This document shows positions 20,718 to 31,139 of a stretch of 64,000 bases of DNA, one piece after another. A program made the position numbers and the translations under genes. Numbering within the stretch: the stretch's first letter is position 1; every line of letters begins with the position of its first letter. The DNA is from Hirsutella rhossiliensis (taxonomy: Eukaryota > Ascomycota > Sordariomycetes > Hypocreales > Ophiocordycipitaceae): positions 3,968,001-4,032,000 of the forward strand of contig NW_025408672.1 of assembly GCF_020360975.1 (NCBI RefSeq), given 5' to 3'. The notes beneath the pieces were generated by a model. That model made no database searches. It saw nothing but the letters and a program-made list of their open reading frames with translations, and was not told where the DNA came from.

Positions 20718-22895
20718 TTAGGGCTTACACCCTGTGGTGGCGGGGATGATACCGCGGCGCTCCCTTCCGTGCGGGAGGTGAGACATAGGGTTCTTGGGTA
20801 AACCTGACCTCTTTGCCCTGCCTGGTCGTTGCGGAGGGTTCTGCTGATGGTCCTGGCGTGGCTGGCCTTGCCTCATGGCTTTCCTCTTCATCAGAGTGCC
20901 CATATAGCTCGACTTCGTCAGGGTCCTCATCGTCAGGGACGTCCACAGCGGCCATTTGGCGCAACACATCGTATGTGTACACACAGGCGGCTTCAGCTGT
21001 TTCTTCCTAGCCGGGTCATACATCGCCGACTCGTCAAAGCGAACGTTCGCAGAGACTAGCAGCTTCGTTTGCCCAATCGAAGGCATCCACACGATGTATT
21101 GTTGGCTTGACTTGTAGCCCACAAGGTAGCCGATATGTGCCCTCTGTTGCATGGCCGGCTGGCTCTTGTGGGACTTCACATGTTCTAGCGCCTCTATCGT
21201 CATAGGATAGGCCACACAGCCGAAGACTAGAAGGTGTGAGATATCAGGCGAATTTCCTTGATGTGTGCGTATAGGGGTTGTATTCCTTCATGTAGGTCCA
21301 CCAACGCTCGAAAGGGCTTCTCCATGAGTTATCCTTGCCTTCGAAAGGGGTTCTATTTAGCAGATAAACCGCTGTTTTGTAAGTTTCTGGCCAAAGCTTC
21401 TCAGGAAGGTTTGCATCAAGCATCATAACCCTTCCTTTCTCTTTGACCACAGCCCCTGACCTTTCGGCATGACCGTTCTGTGTGGGCGTTGATGGGGCTG
21501 ACACAAAGACCTGTGCGCCAAGCGCTTCAACATACTCGATCATGTCGTTCGTTATCAGGGCCTTCTCCCCGTCACTAACTAGGATGATCATTTCTATCCC
21601 ATAGCGTGCCTTCATCATCCTAATCAGCTTCTTGAGGGCTGATCGGACCCCTGTTTTATCCTTGACCAGGTAATAGAAGCGCATGCCCGTTGTCATGCAG
21701 GTAAAGAGGGCAAAGTGCTTGAAGCCGCTGTAGCCGGGAACTGGCCCTGGGTGTAGGTCAAAGCTGAATTGGACCCCTGCCCTTGTGGCCGGAAAGTGGG
21801 CTCTGCTCGCGAGACTTCCTGCGAGCCTTGCCTGTTGCACAGACTTCGCACTCGCATCCAGATGGTCCACTCAATCTTGTGCCAAGGCATTGAATCGAGA
21901 GCTTCTCAAGGGCCCCTGGACCAGGGTGCCCAAGGCGTCGATGCCACAAGTCACCCGGGCCCTCCATTCGGGGCCTTGGTTTCCGGCTTGTAAGGAAAAC
22001 ACTATTGCGATCCTTTCCAAGGCTCGCGATGACGTATTGGCCTCGAAATCTTCCAGTTGCGTAAGCTGACGGCCCGTAGGCTCGTAATAGAGCGTGCCGT
22101 TGATTTGGTTCCAATAGACCTTGGCCTGAATCCCTTGTCGTGCCGAAAACACGCTTGTGGGCATCTCGGGGATGTAATAGCTATTGTCAAGGTGTAATTT
22201 AACCCCTTGGTCTAGCATAATCACTGCCGAGCCCACCCCTGAACTTGGAGGAATTTTCCCAGCTCTGACTTCCTCAGTTGATCCCCAGGTGAAGGACTCC
22301 TCCTTGAACCACCTTAGGTCATTGAAGACATGAACGCTTGCCCCTGAATCGTAGATAACTTTATCAACGAGGGGCTCGCAGTTCTGTTGCATGTGGTGAA
22401 CCCGGAGACTGTATGAACCTTGCCCCCAGCGTTGCCACTGCCGTTGTTGTTTGGGATCGTGATATTGTTGTCGGATCCCTCTTTTATCTGTGGCTTCCAT
22501 GCCAGAGCCTTTTCCTTCTCGTGAGGATTCTCTTTGAAGCGCTTAGTGATACGAGCCTTCTGATCTTGGGTTGGATTCCAGCCCTCAGGGGGTCCTTGTT
22601 GAACATCACCCTGAAGGTCCAGCAATTGACCCACCAGTCATCTTTCTTGACGACGTGGCTTCCACAGGCTGGACACTTTTTCCGGGTGGTCCCGGCCCCT
22701 TGTTGTTGTAGGCGTTTGGCCTGCTTGATTGACGGTCTTTGTTGGCTTCCCTTTTCCTGATCCCAACCTCCTTTTGAAGTCTGCAATAACTGTTCGGAGC
22801 GGCGTTTCAGGGGCATTTAGGCGTTGAAGCAACAAGTCATCAGACCGTACGTTCGAGGCCCATGTGACATCCCAATCCTCGAGGGCCTTGAGGAA
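20718..22895 (-). pseudogene. Copia 2 Gag (partial), protease and integrase
   Basis: Coding begins mid-Gag (ALEDWDVTWASNVRSDDLLL). The protease motif is VIYDSGASVHVFND with catalytic D-S-G, near 22360. GAG-pre-integrase follows: LWHRRLGHPGPGALEKL and CEVCATGKARRK. The integrase core includes FSFDLHPGPVPGYSGFKHFA, ILVSDGEKALITNDMI and SAPSTPTQNGHAERSG with the catalytic D, D and E. Its C-terminal part is IGYLVGYKSSQQYIVWMP. Frame changes occur near 22500, 21870 and 21230. It would have made the particle shell, the maturation protease and the integrating enzyme. Confidence 0.82.
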
Positions 22896-23248
22896 GTCCT
22901 GCCTAACTTCCTGCACGACTATCCCACAAACCAGCTACGCAAGGGCAACTTCGTCAAGGTTCCACTGCTGGTCGGTGTCACCACTGATGAGGGTGGTGGT
23001 TTCGTGACCGATTCGACAAACTCGGATGAAGACGTGCGAGAAGCCCTCAGGGCGCAGCTCATATCGAACAACACGGCAGAGAACGTCGACCAGCTGCTGA
23101 AAGAGCTGATGTACTTGTACCCGAACATGCAGTCTATCGGCATTCCTTCGCTCAAGACGTGGTCTCATATTATCCAGCCAGGTGATGCGGGCAGCCCGAA
23201 TCTGGGGTCGCAATATAGGCGCATGGCAGCTATTGTCGGGGACATGAC
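22893..23248 (+). pseudogene. Type-B carboxylesterase/lipase fragment
   Basis: The plus-strand frame encodes LHDYPTNQLRKGNFVKVPLL, then VGVTTDEGGGFVTDS, the TDEG signature around the acidic member of the carboxylesterase triad. It ends NLGSQYRRMAAIVGDMTI, as in fungal secreted type-B esterases. About 115 residues remain of an enzyme normally near 550. Both ends are junctions: copia 2 Gag on the left and LINE RNase H on the right. It lacks the nucleophile-elbow serine region, so it is a leftover piece of a host gene. Confidence 0.7.
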
Positions 23249-23727
23249 AATCGGTTGCTTGTCACAACTGTGAGCTGTCGGTCATGAAGGCCTAGAGGTA
23301 CACACCTCAGGGCCATGGCGATTGCCTTGAGTCCTGCTGTGTAGGTATTCTGCTCATCACTGGAGCCAAGGGTGACGGAGTAGCTGGCCAGCACCTCGTC
23401 TGCGCTGTCACGGGAAGCATCCCGAACGACGCCTCCCAACCCGACCTTGCCTTTCCTTTGCGAGCTGGACGTCGCGATAGTGATGTCCTCCGGGTCATCC
23501 GACTTCAGCACCTCCGCTCGGTCTGCCTCGTACGTTGCCTGCACTCGTTCGTCCCACGGCGCCAGTGCGAACTCGTGGATGACTTCCAGGCGTTTGGTAT
23601 CTAGTCTTCCCATCGCCGAGGCGAGCTTCTGCATTGGCGACGCATACCTCCTGTTCAGCTTGAGCCTCAACGATGTCAGAGGATGCGTCTTCGGGAGCGT
23701 CCGCATCCTTATCCAGAATTTCGCTGC
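23249..23727 (-). mobile_element. LINE A2, RNase H-region fragment
   Basis: Minus-strand coding (GRLDTKRLEVIHEFALAPW, DITIATSSSQRKGKVGLGG, GSSDEQNTYTAGLKAIAMAL) matches the same part of LINE B at 26310-26830 almost residue for residue. Its 5' end abuts the 3' tail of LINE A1 near 23727, and its 3' end is lost at the carboxylesterase junction. So it is a truncated copy of the LINE B family, third in a head-to-tail row. Confidence 0.8.
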
Positions 23728-25340
23728 CTGTGTGTGTCTCTTGTATGTATGTGTATTTCACCCGGAGGATTTCTCCTATAGGGCCTAGACGTAAAAGCTA
23801 CTGACATTTCAATACATTAATGCGTAACACCTTAAGCCCCACGGGTCAGCATACGCTACACCAACCTCGCCGCTACTCGCTCCGTGACAGGCCTGCTTGA
23901 AGGCCAATTTCTCCAAGTGTTCAGCGTCCTACCTTCAGCAGCTGAAGCGCGGTTTCCGCTGCTTAGCCCGAAGGGCCAGACGCTGCCTGCGTCTCATCCC
24001 CAGGGTTCCGCGCCCGACAGTTCCGGCTGTACGATTCGTGTGGTCCACCGCAGGGCACGCACTTTGGCACTGTCTCCTTGCATTCTCTGTGGTGATGTTC
24101 TGCTTTCGCGCATCTGCCACATCTTTGCGGCTTCTTGCATGAAAACGCCTTGTGTCCCATCTCTTGACAGTTGAAGCACTGAATCGGTCCTACGCGGCGT
24201 TCAAAAACATTGGTGCAGGCGGACTCTCCCGCAACATCGAACCACACGCCGTCCAGAAGTCTTTGCGCGTCACTCTCTTTAGTGACATAGATCACCATTG
24301 ACCCGTACGCTTTGGCTTTCTCTCTGTTGCTAAGCCAGGTGATCTTGGCAATCGTGACGTAATTCTCGGCTCCGAGCGCCTCAGCTGCGCCCGGCAGAAC
24401 GTTGCCTTCGGCGTCCAGCACTGCGGTACGCTTGGTGTTGTCGACTTTGACAGGGTAAAGCTGATCTCTCAGTACCCTGGCTCCCGAAGTTACCGTCTTC
24501 TGCGCTGCTTCCTTGACCTGCTTCAACTCGGTTTGGTCTCTGCATAAAATTTTGATCCGGTCGGGGTTTCGAGCGTCTGTCACGACCGCTGCGCATTTCC
24601 AAGTCTCCTGCCTCTGACTCTTTCTCATGTCGCTCTCTATGGCTTTTCGGATGTTGCCGATCTGCGTCTGGCACCTGTTCGCTTCTTCGACTCGTGATGT
24701 GTCCACCGTACAGTAGAGACTATCGCTGACGGCTGTTCGTGCCGATTTAGCTGCTGGTACGGTGCCCCGGTTCATTGTCTGGATCGTCGGCGATGGCCCT
24801 GCAGCGCTCGCATACGACATCTGCGGACTGCTCTGCAGAGAAGATGCGGGCGTAGCCAGGGTCTCTAACTGCGCTCGGATGTGACGAAGCTCATCTCTCA
24901 TCTCTTTCCCTTGTTGATCCATTTCCTGGATCATCTGCTGTTGCTTGATATGATCTCGTTTTGCGCATCTATCGCCCGGCTGAGCTTTTGCGTTTCTTGA
25001 CGTGACTCGCTCAAGAGTTCGAGAACTTTCTGGAGCATGGCTCGGCCTTCGTTCGCGCCACTGCTGCTGCTGGCAACTTTGCGCCGCTCAGTCGCGTCAC
25101 TGATGGCGACATCATCCGAGGCAATGCGCGTTGCAAGCCTAGTTGTGCGTGTTGTCTTCTCCACCAGATCGTCGGGCTGTCGCGCGGCTTCTCGAATTTT
25201 GGTGCTTGGCCTCACGACGCGTGTCGATCTTTTCGCGGGTGTCGACGCAGGCGACGCGCTTCGCCCCACCATGATCACGGCCTCAGCCGGCGTCTCCATG
25301 ATGAGGCCCCTCAATGCCTAGCTGGCGTTCGCTTCACGGA
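23728..25340 (-). mobile_element. LINE A1: ORF1 joined directly to the LINE 3' tail (ORF2 deleted)
   Basis: Minus-strand ORF1 (23963-25314) is followed at once by the 3' untranslated tail that LINE B and LINE D carry after ORF2: aggacgctgaacacttgg, ggccttcaagcaggcctgtc, then cctccgggtgaaatac and a short CA/CATA-rich repeat. The roughly 3.7 kb of ORF2 is absent without a trace. Its 5' end lies just beyond the LINE B 3' repeats near 25340-25400. It is an internal-deletion derivative, probably dependent on a full LINE for movement. Confidence 0.75.
23963..25314 (-). pseudogene. LINE A1 ORF1 (Gag-like) with one frameshift
   Basis: It starts MRGLIMETPAEAVIMVGRSA and has a helical, coiled-coil-prone stretch (LQKVLELLSESRQETQKLSR) to about codon 127. 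It changes frame near 24931 and continues to DTSRVEEANRCQTQIGNIRK, RVLRDQLYPVKVDNTKRTAV and CCHC knuckles CFNCQEMGHKAFSC and CGRCAKAEHHHREC, then CVPCGGPHESYSRNC. LINE ORF1 proteins of this type bind the element RNA. It aligns along its length with ORF1 of LINE B and LINE D. Confidence 0.8.
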
Positions 25341-25664
25341 CCGAGTATTATTATTATTTGTTGGTAGGTCTCAATGCATGCATGCACAGATCTCTTTTTT
25401 TATTATTATTTTGTATTGCGCCCGGAGGGTTCCCCCATAGAGCCACTACGCTAAGCTACGTACCTACTATACATGGTTTCTCCTCACCTAAAGCCCAACG
25501 CTTCTTTCCATCTGTTTCCAGCCTCGTTCGCTGTGACATGACAGGCCTGCTTGAAGGTCAGTTTCTCCAAGTGTTCAGCGTCCTACCTTCAGCGACTGAA
25601 GCGCGGTCTGCCAAGTTGAAGGCTGTTGTGTTAGTATGGTTGTTCTTGATCAGTACATGGCCCG

Positions 25665-28600
25665 TTAACGGTCCATACTGAAGCGTTTTGTCGCCAATGC
25701 GAACTGTATCGTCGCACGCACAGCCCCAATATCAGGTTGCCACTTGTCGTCGTCTGACTCTGCCTTGCCTCCTAGGAAGAAAGACAAGTCTCCCACCTTT
25801 CCGCGCGCATATCGCAGCATGGTCTCTCGTTGTACCGTCCATCTTCTGCATCGAAAGAGGAAATGCTCCACTGTTTCTGCAGACTGCCCACAAGTGCACT
25901 CATCCGATTCCACCGCCCCGATTTTGCAGAGGTAGCTATTCAGCCGCGATTTGCCAGTTCGAAGTTGTATCAACACTTCGGATTCCTTTCTTGTTAGCTC
26001 GTCGTACAACTTGCGGGTGTGCTTGCCCGGCAATGCCTTATCGATGCGCTTTGAGTGCTTTCCAACCCCTTCCGGGATCTGACGAACGCGAGCGTTTTCG
26101 TTGAGCAGCAGTCGTAACGTCGTTGATCTTGCTTGAAACGTTGCTGGTTCGGCGATGCACTCGTCTCGCGTCGCTCTTTCGCTTGCATTTTGGCCAGTGG
26201 CCCAAGGGTGAACTCCTCATTCTTTGCAGGCACCCAACGAAGTCTACTCTGCAGCCTCTTTTCGCCAGATACTCAACAGATCCGTATATCGCCCGTATCG
26301 TGCACTGACCAGACTGTTGCCGTGGCCGCCCGATGACTTGCAGGACAGAGCGGTTGCTCGTCACAACCGTGAGATCTCGGTCATGAAGACCGAGAGGTAC
26401 ACACCTCAGAGCCGTGGCGATTGCCTCGAGTCCTGCTGTGTAGGCATTCTGCTCATCACTGGAGCCGAGAGTGACGGAGTAGCTGGCCAGCACTTCGTCT
26501 ACGCTGTCGCGGGAAGCATCCCGAACGACGCCTCCCAACCCGACCTTGCCTTTCCTTTGCGAGCTGGACGTCGCAATAGTGATGTCCTCCGGGTCATCCG
26601 ACTTCAGCACCTCCACTCGGTCTGTCTCATCCGTTGCCTGCACTCGTTCGTCCCACGGCGCCAGTGCGAACTCGTGGATGACTTCCAGGCGCTTGGTATC
26701 TATTCTTCCCATCGCCGAGGCGAGCTTCTGCATTGGCGACGCATACCTCCTGTTCAGTTTGAGCCTCAACGATGTCAGAGGATGCGTCTTCGGGCGTCCG
26801 CATCCTTATCCAGAATTTCGCTGCCGCTTGAGCATGCCGTTCTCGGAACGATTGCACGCCGGCCTCGGCCTCGGCCACTGCCGTTGCCACCGTGCGGAAG
26901 CCTCCCGTGACAGCCTGGGCTCCGATTCGCTGGGCCCTGCCAATCCACACCGCTTCTTTCACCCGCACGCGTGCGACCACACGTTTGAGGCATAGTCCAT
27001 GGCTGGCGCCACGGTCGCGACGAACAGTTGCCTCGCCATCCGTGGCGAAGCCATCTTCAGTCGTTTCAAACACATGGCCGCGGCCAGCCCCTTGGCGGCC
27101 GCTCTGGCGATGTGTTCCTTGAAGCGAAGCGCTTTGTCCATGATGACTCCCAACAGCTTCACGTTGCTCTTCGGCTTGACATCGTTTCCTTTGATGATGA
27201 GAGGCAGGTCGCTGTCACGCTCCGCGATGCGTGTGAAGTGGATGAAGGATGTCTTCTCTGCTTCAAATGTGGCGCCGCTGCGCTTCTCCCAATCAAGCGC
27301 ATCATCGATAATCGACTGGATACCATCTCTGTTTGACTCTGCCGTTGGCCCCGTGACCCAGGCAGAGTAATCGTCCACGAAGGCGATGGAGCCACCGTTA
27401 TTACTGATCCGTCTTTGCACCAGGTCTGCGTTGAAGAAAAGAAAAGCCACTGGCGACAGAGGAGATCCTGGGTAGGCCGGCCTGCGGCAGGGTTTGTTGC
27501 TCGGATGTGTGCCCGTTGACAACCACCGACGCGGTCCGTCCCGAGCAGAATGCGTCTATCCAATTGACCAGTCGACTCGGGATGCCTCGGGCTTTCATCC
27601 TTTCGAGCATTCGCTCTTTGCACACTCCGTTGTATGCGCCTTTGACGTCAAAGCTGATGAGGCTGAGCACTCTGCCCGTTCTCCAGGCCTTGTAGATTCG
27701 CTCCTGCAGAAGCACGAGTGCTTGATCTGCGGACCTGCGCTTCCGTGCACCAAAGTGGTTCGCGGGCAAAAGCCCTTGAGCCTCGACTGCATAGCTGATA
27801 CGTTCCGCGACGACTGCCTCCAGAATCTTGCCAAGCGTCGACAGGAGAGAAATCGGTCGCCACGCCTTGGCCAGGGTGTAGTCTCCTTTATCTGGTTTCC
27901 TCAGAGGGATGATCTTGGCCGTTCGCCATTGATGAGGCACGACGCCCTCTCGGAGCGATGAGCTGAAGAGCGTCCACACCCGGTGCTTGACCACGTGCCA
28001 GAGCTTCTTCCACACGATCGCAGGAAGGCCATCCTCACCAGGCGCTTTCCAGGGCTTCGCCGCCATCACCTTCTCCTCAATCTCTTGCAAGGTGAGGTCT
28101 GGCATGGCTATTTCTTCTCTCTGCGGACGTTCACCCTCCGGCTCGATCCTCGTTGGCAGAGGCGGAAAGAAGGTGCTCAGGAGTTCCTCGGCTTGCTCGC
28201 CCTTGCTTTCGGTGATCGAACCGTCGGCTCTCTTCAGCGGGGGCACCTTGTCATCCGTCATCTCCGTACCAGGCTTCAGATACTTGGCAGCCCTCCAGAT
28301 GTTGCTCCCTTCGATGACGAAGTCATCCCAATGGGCCTTCTTTTGTCTCCGCAAATTGTCGTGGTACTCCTTCGCAGCCTCCTTGGCGCGCTGCTCCAGA
28401 TCCGGACGCGATTGACCGGCTCTTCGCTGCGCCCTTGCTTGATTGCGCCAATACGTGTACGTCCGACGGAGTCGCGTCAGGTCCTTTGTCCACCATCGCT
28501 TCGCGTATGGCGGCGGCTGGGCTCGAGGAGTCAGATCTCGAAGCGCCTTGGTGACCACCCGCATGAGCTGATCCGCCTGCGTCTGCACCCCCACAGTCCA

Positions 28601-29418
28601 CGGAAGAGGCCGAAGCTCGTCCTCGACCCTGGTTGCGATGGCGATCCACGGCGCGTTCTTGAGCATCAGGCGCTGCGGAAAGGTACGCTCCGGCACTCGA
28701 ATGTCGAAGGTCGTCTGGATCGCTCTATGGTCTGATCCGTGCTCTGTTGGATGAATCACGCAGGATGTCAACTCGTCCGCCAGTTCCGCCGATGCCAGCA
28801 CCAAGTCGATGGTGCTCTCCTCGTCCGACCTTTGCCACGTTTTCGTTCCTCTCGGGAGAAGGCTGCTAAGACCAAAGTCGTCCATCAGGTCAATGATGGG
28901 CTGGCCCTCCCCTTGTCTGCTCGCTGACACTTCATCTCCGCCCCAGAGGAGGTCGTGGCGGTTGAAGTCCCCCGCCAAAACCACATCGGTACGTCTCCCT
29001 GTCCCATTGCGGAAGCGATCGATCACGTCGCGCAATAGTTCTATCGCGTTCGTCAGCGCCTCGTCGTTCTTTCCTTGCACATACACTGACACCACCATCA
29101 CCTCCCTTCCCTCAAGTCGGAGTACCGCGCTGTGAGATCGGCCGACGGCACAGGCACTTGCTCCGCCTCAAGGTCACTTCGGATCCAGAGCATGCTGCGA
29201 ATCGGCCATAGGCCATCACGAACACACGTCGGTATCATCTTTGTCCAGTTATGGTGTCCCGTAGGACTCGTCACCACCTTTCCGTCGATATTGCGCGCAT
29301 GTGGCTCAGATATAGCCAGTGCGGCAAAATCCTTTAGGTCTTCGTCGTTCATCAGACTCTGCTGCACCACATCACTCTTGTGTGCATTCAGCTGTAGGAT
29401 GCGGAGGGACTCAAGCAT
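25665..29418 (-). pseudogene. LINE B ORF2: endonuclease, RT and RNase H-like domain, frameshifted
   Basis: The ATG at 29418 overlaps the ORF1 stop (ATGCTTGA). The endonuclease (LRILQLNAHKSD, VVLAGDFNRHDLLWGG, HGSDHRAIQTTF) changes frame near 29100. RT runs to about 27000 with HFGARKRRSADQALVLLQE, SFDVKGAYNGVCKERM and the catalytic FVDDYSAWV, with a break near 27470. The RNase H-like part is at 26038-26830 and a terminal CKIGAVESDECTCGQ motif with H and C further on is at 25665-26033. It would nick the target and reverse-transcribe the LINE RNA there. Confidence 0.82.
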
Positions 29419-30862
29419 CACTGCTCGGATTCCTCATCCTGCACTTCCAGCTGAATGACTCGTGCGGTCCGCCACACGGGACACATTTTGGTTCAATCGC
29501 GGTGCATTCCCGGTGGTGATGCCCAACGTTTGCGCACTTGCCGCATGTCCGCTGTTTCTTGCATGAATATGCTTTGTGACCGATCTCCTGGCAGTTGAAG
29601 CATTGGATTGGTCCCGTTCTTGGCTCGAATACATAGGTGGTGGCTGACTCTCCCGCTAGGTCAAAGTAGTACCCTTCCAGAAGCCTTTCTGCGTCGCGTT
29701 TCTTGGTGACATACACCACCATGGATCCGTACGCTTTGCCAGACTCTCGTTTGCTCAACCAGGAAATCTTGCCAATGGTCACTCTGTTTTCGGCACTCAA
29801 GGCCTCGATCGCTCCAGGCAGAACGTTGCCTTCCGCGTCAGGATTGCTGTGCGGTTGGCGTTGTCGACTCGGACCGGATACAGCTGGTCTCGCATAACTC
29901 GCGAACCTTCCACGGCTGTCTTCTGCGCAGCCTCTTTGACCATCTGAAGCTCGGCTTCGTCTCTGCAGACGATCTTGACTCGGTCGGCATTCCGGGACTC
30001 TCACGACTGCTGCGCACCTCCAGGTCTCTTGTCCGTTCATCGCTCTCATCTCAGTCTCGATGGCCTGGCGAATTGATCCGATTTGCGCGTTGTTCTTCTT
30101 CGACTCGCTGACGCGAGATGTGTCGATGGTACAGTGGAGAGGATCGCTGGCTGTCTGCTGCTTTCTTGGGACAGCTACGCTGGATAGACTGGTCGGCGGG
30201 CTCGCTGGCAGTGTACGCGCAATGTCGGCAAACGTTGCTCGAGTGCCGCTCGACAGAGTCACCTCCCCCGAAGCATTCAGGTTCTGCGTGAGCTGGGCCA
30301 ATTGCTCTTTCACAGCGGCAACCTCTCTCTGAAGATCCCGATGTCCCCGTTTTAATTCCGCGTCGTGCTCATCGCTCTTGCGTTGAAACTCTTCCTTGGA
30401 TTCCTGGACTTGGACCTCCAAGCCTCGGATGAGATCTTCCTGTCCTTGAATGATGGTGCTTTGCTTGTAGACAGTGGCGTTCAACTTCCTGATCATGTCG
30501 TTTTGCTCGGATACCCGATGTTTCAGCTCCACCATTTCACTGCCCATCTTCCCCAGCGTCTCCAGGACTCTCTGCATCATCGATTTGGCGGTCTCCACAT
30601 TGCTGCGTGACTTCACTTCGTCGCTTCTTTCGCCATCATTGCCCACTGACGTGACTCGCGTCGTTCGCGTCGTGATTCGCTTCGAAGCCCTTGCGGACGC
30701 ATTTTCCAGTGATTGCAACGTATCTTGCACTCGTCCGCTGGGCGTCATCCCTCGCGTCGGACGCGTCGATGGCGACGGGCTAGCTGGATCTGGACCCGCC
30801 CTCACATCCGCCAGGGGCACCACCTCTAGCATTGCCATGGTGGCACGCGACATCAACACCAA
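29411..30862 (-). pseudogene. LINE B ORF1 (Gag-like), open but with an out-of-frame middle
   Basis: The frame is open for 483 codons: MVLMSRATMAMLEVVPLAD, a long coiled coil (about residues 100-190, RVSEQNDMIRKLNATVYKQ), the conserved core and three CCHC-type knuckles (CFNCQEIGHKAYSC, CGKCANVGHHHREC, CVPCGGPHESFSWKC). Between CAAVVR and DAEGNVLPG, at about 29838-30003, the family sequence appears only in another frame. Two opposite frameshifts therefore replaced about 53 residues without creating a stop. The protein would probably have a wrecked central domain. Confidence 0.8.
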
Positions 30863-31139
30863 CCCAAGAGTAAAGAGTAAAGAGAAATATAACTATCTAC
30901 AGTTCGAGAGCCGATCCGAACTTTTTTCCTTAGGAGGTCTTTCTCCTGCACAGATCTCTTTAGTCGGTGAGCCAAAGCGAATCCCGATAAAGTGGGGGCG
31001 GGCACGAGTAGCTGCTTCTACACTGCGGTCCCCCTGCCAACCTGATCGTCAGGCCTTGGCACGTGCGCATGCCACGATAAATCGGTCCGAACTTTATCAT
31101 GCGCGGGTCACATCAGGCGAAGCCAGGAATGGAGGCCTA

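Larger units (their letters stand above)
18553..22895 (-). mobile_element. Ty1/copia retrotransposon 2, lacking its 5' end
   Basis: Minus-strand Gag, protease, integrase, RT and RNase H are in copia order. The 5' LTR and first part of Gag are missing: Gag-like coding stops near 22895, where a carboxylesterase fragment begins. At the 3' side about 140 bp of untranslated sequence leads to the pogo 1 insertion, and the LTR remnant continues at 14571-14764. The order of events was copia insertion, pogo into its 3' end, then hAT into pogo. Confidence 0.85.
25395..31137 (-). mobile_element. LINE B, nearly full length, Tad1-like, frameshifted
   Basis: Minus strand: 5' region 30863-31137, ORF1 29411-30862, ORF2 25665-29418, and a 3' tail ending in ccctccgggcgcaatac plus AAT-type and TGCA-type repeats near 25370-25415. 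ORF2 carries an endonuclease, RT, an RNase H-like domain and a C-terminal CxC...H...C motif, the Tad1/I-like plan. A pogo-like element bounds it on the 5' side at 31138. Small frameshifts in ORF2 disable it. Confidence 0.85.

Noticed and set aside
27983..28735. 250-codon plus-strand frame opposite LINE B ORF2
   Set aside because: Antisense shadow of the RT/endonuclease coding strand.
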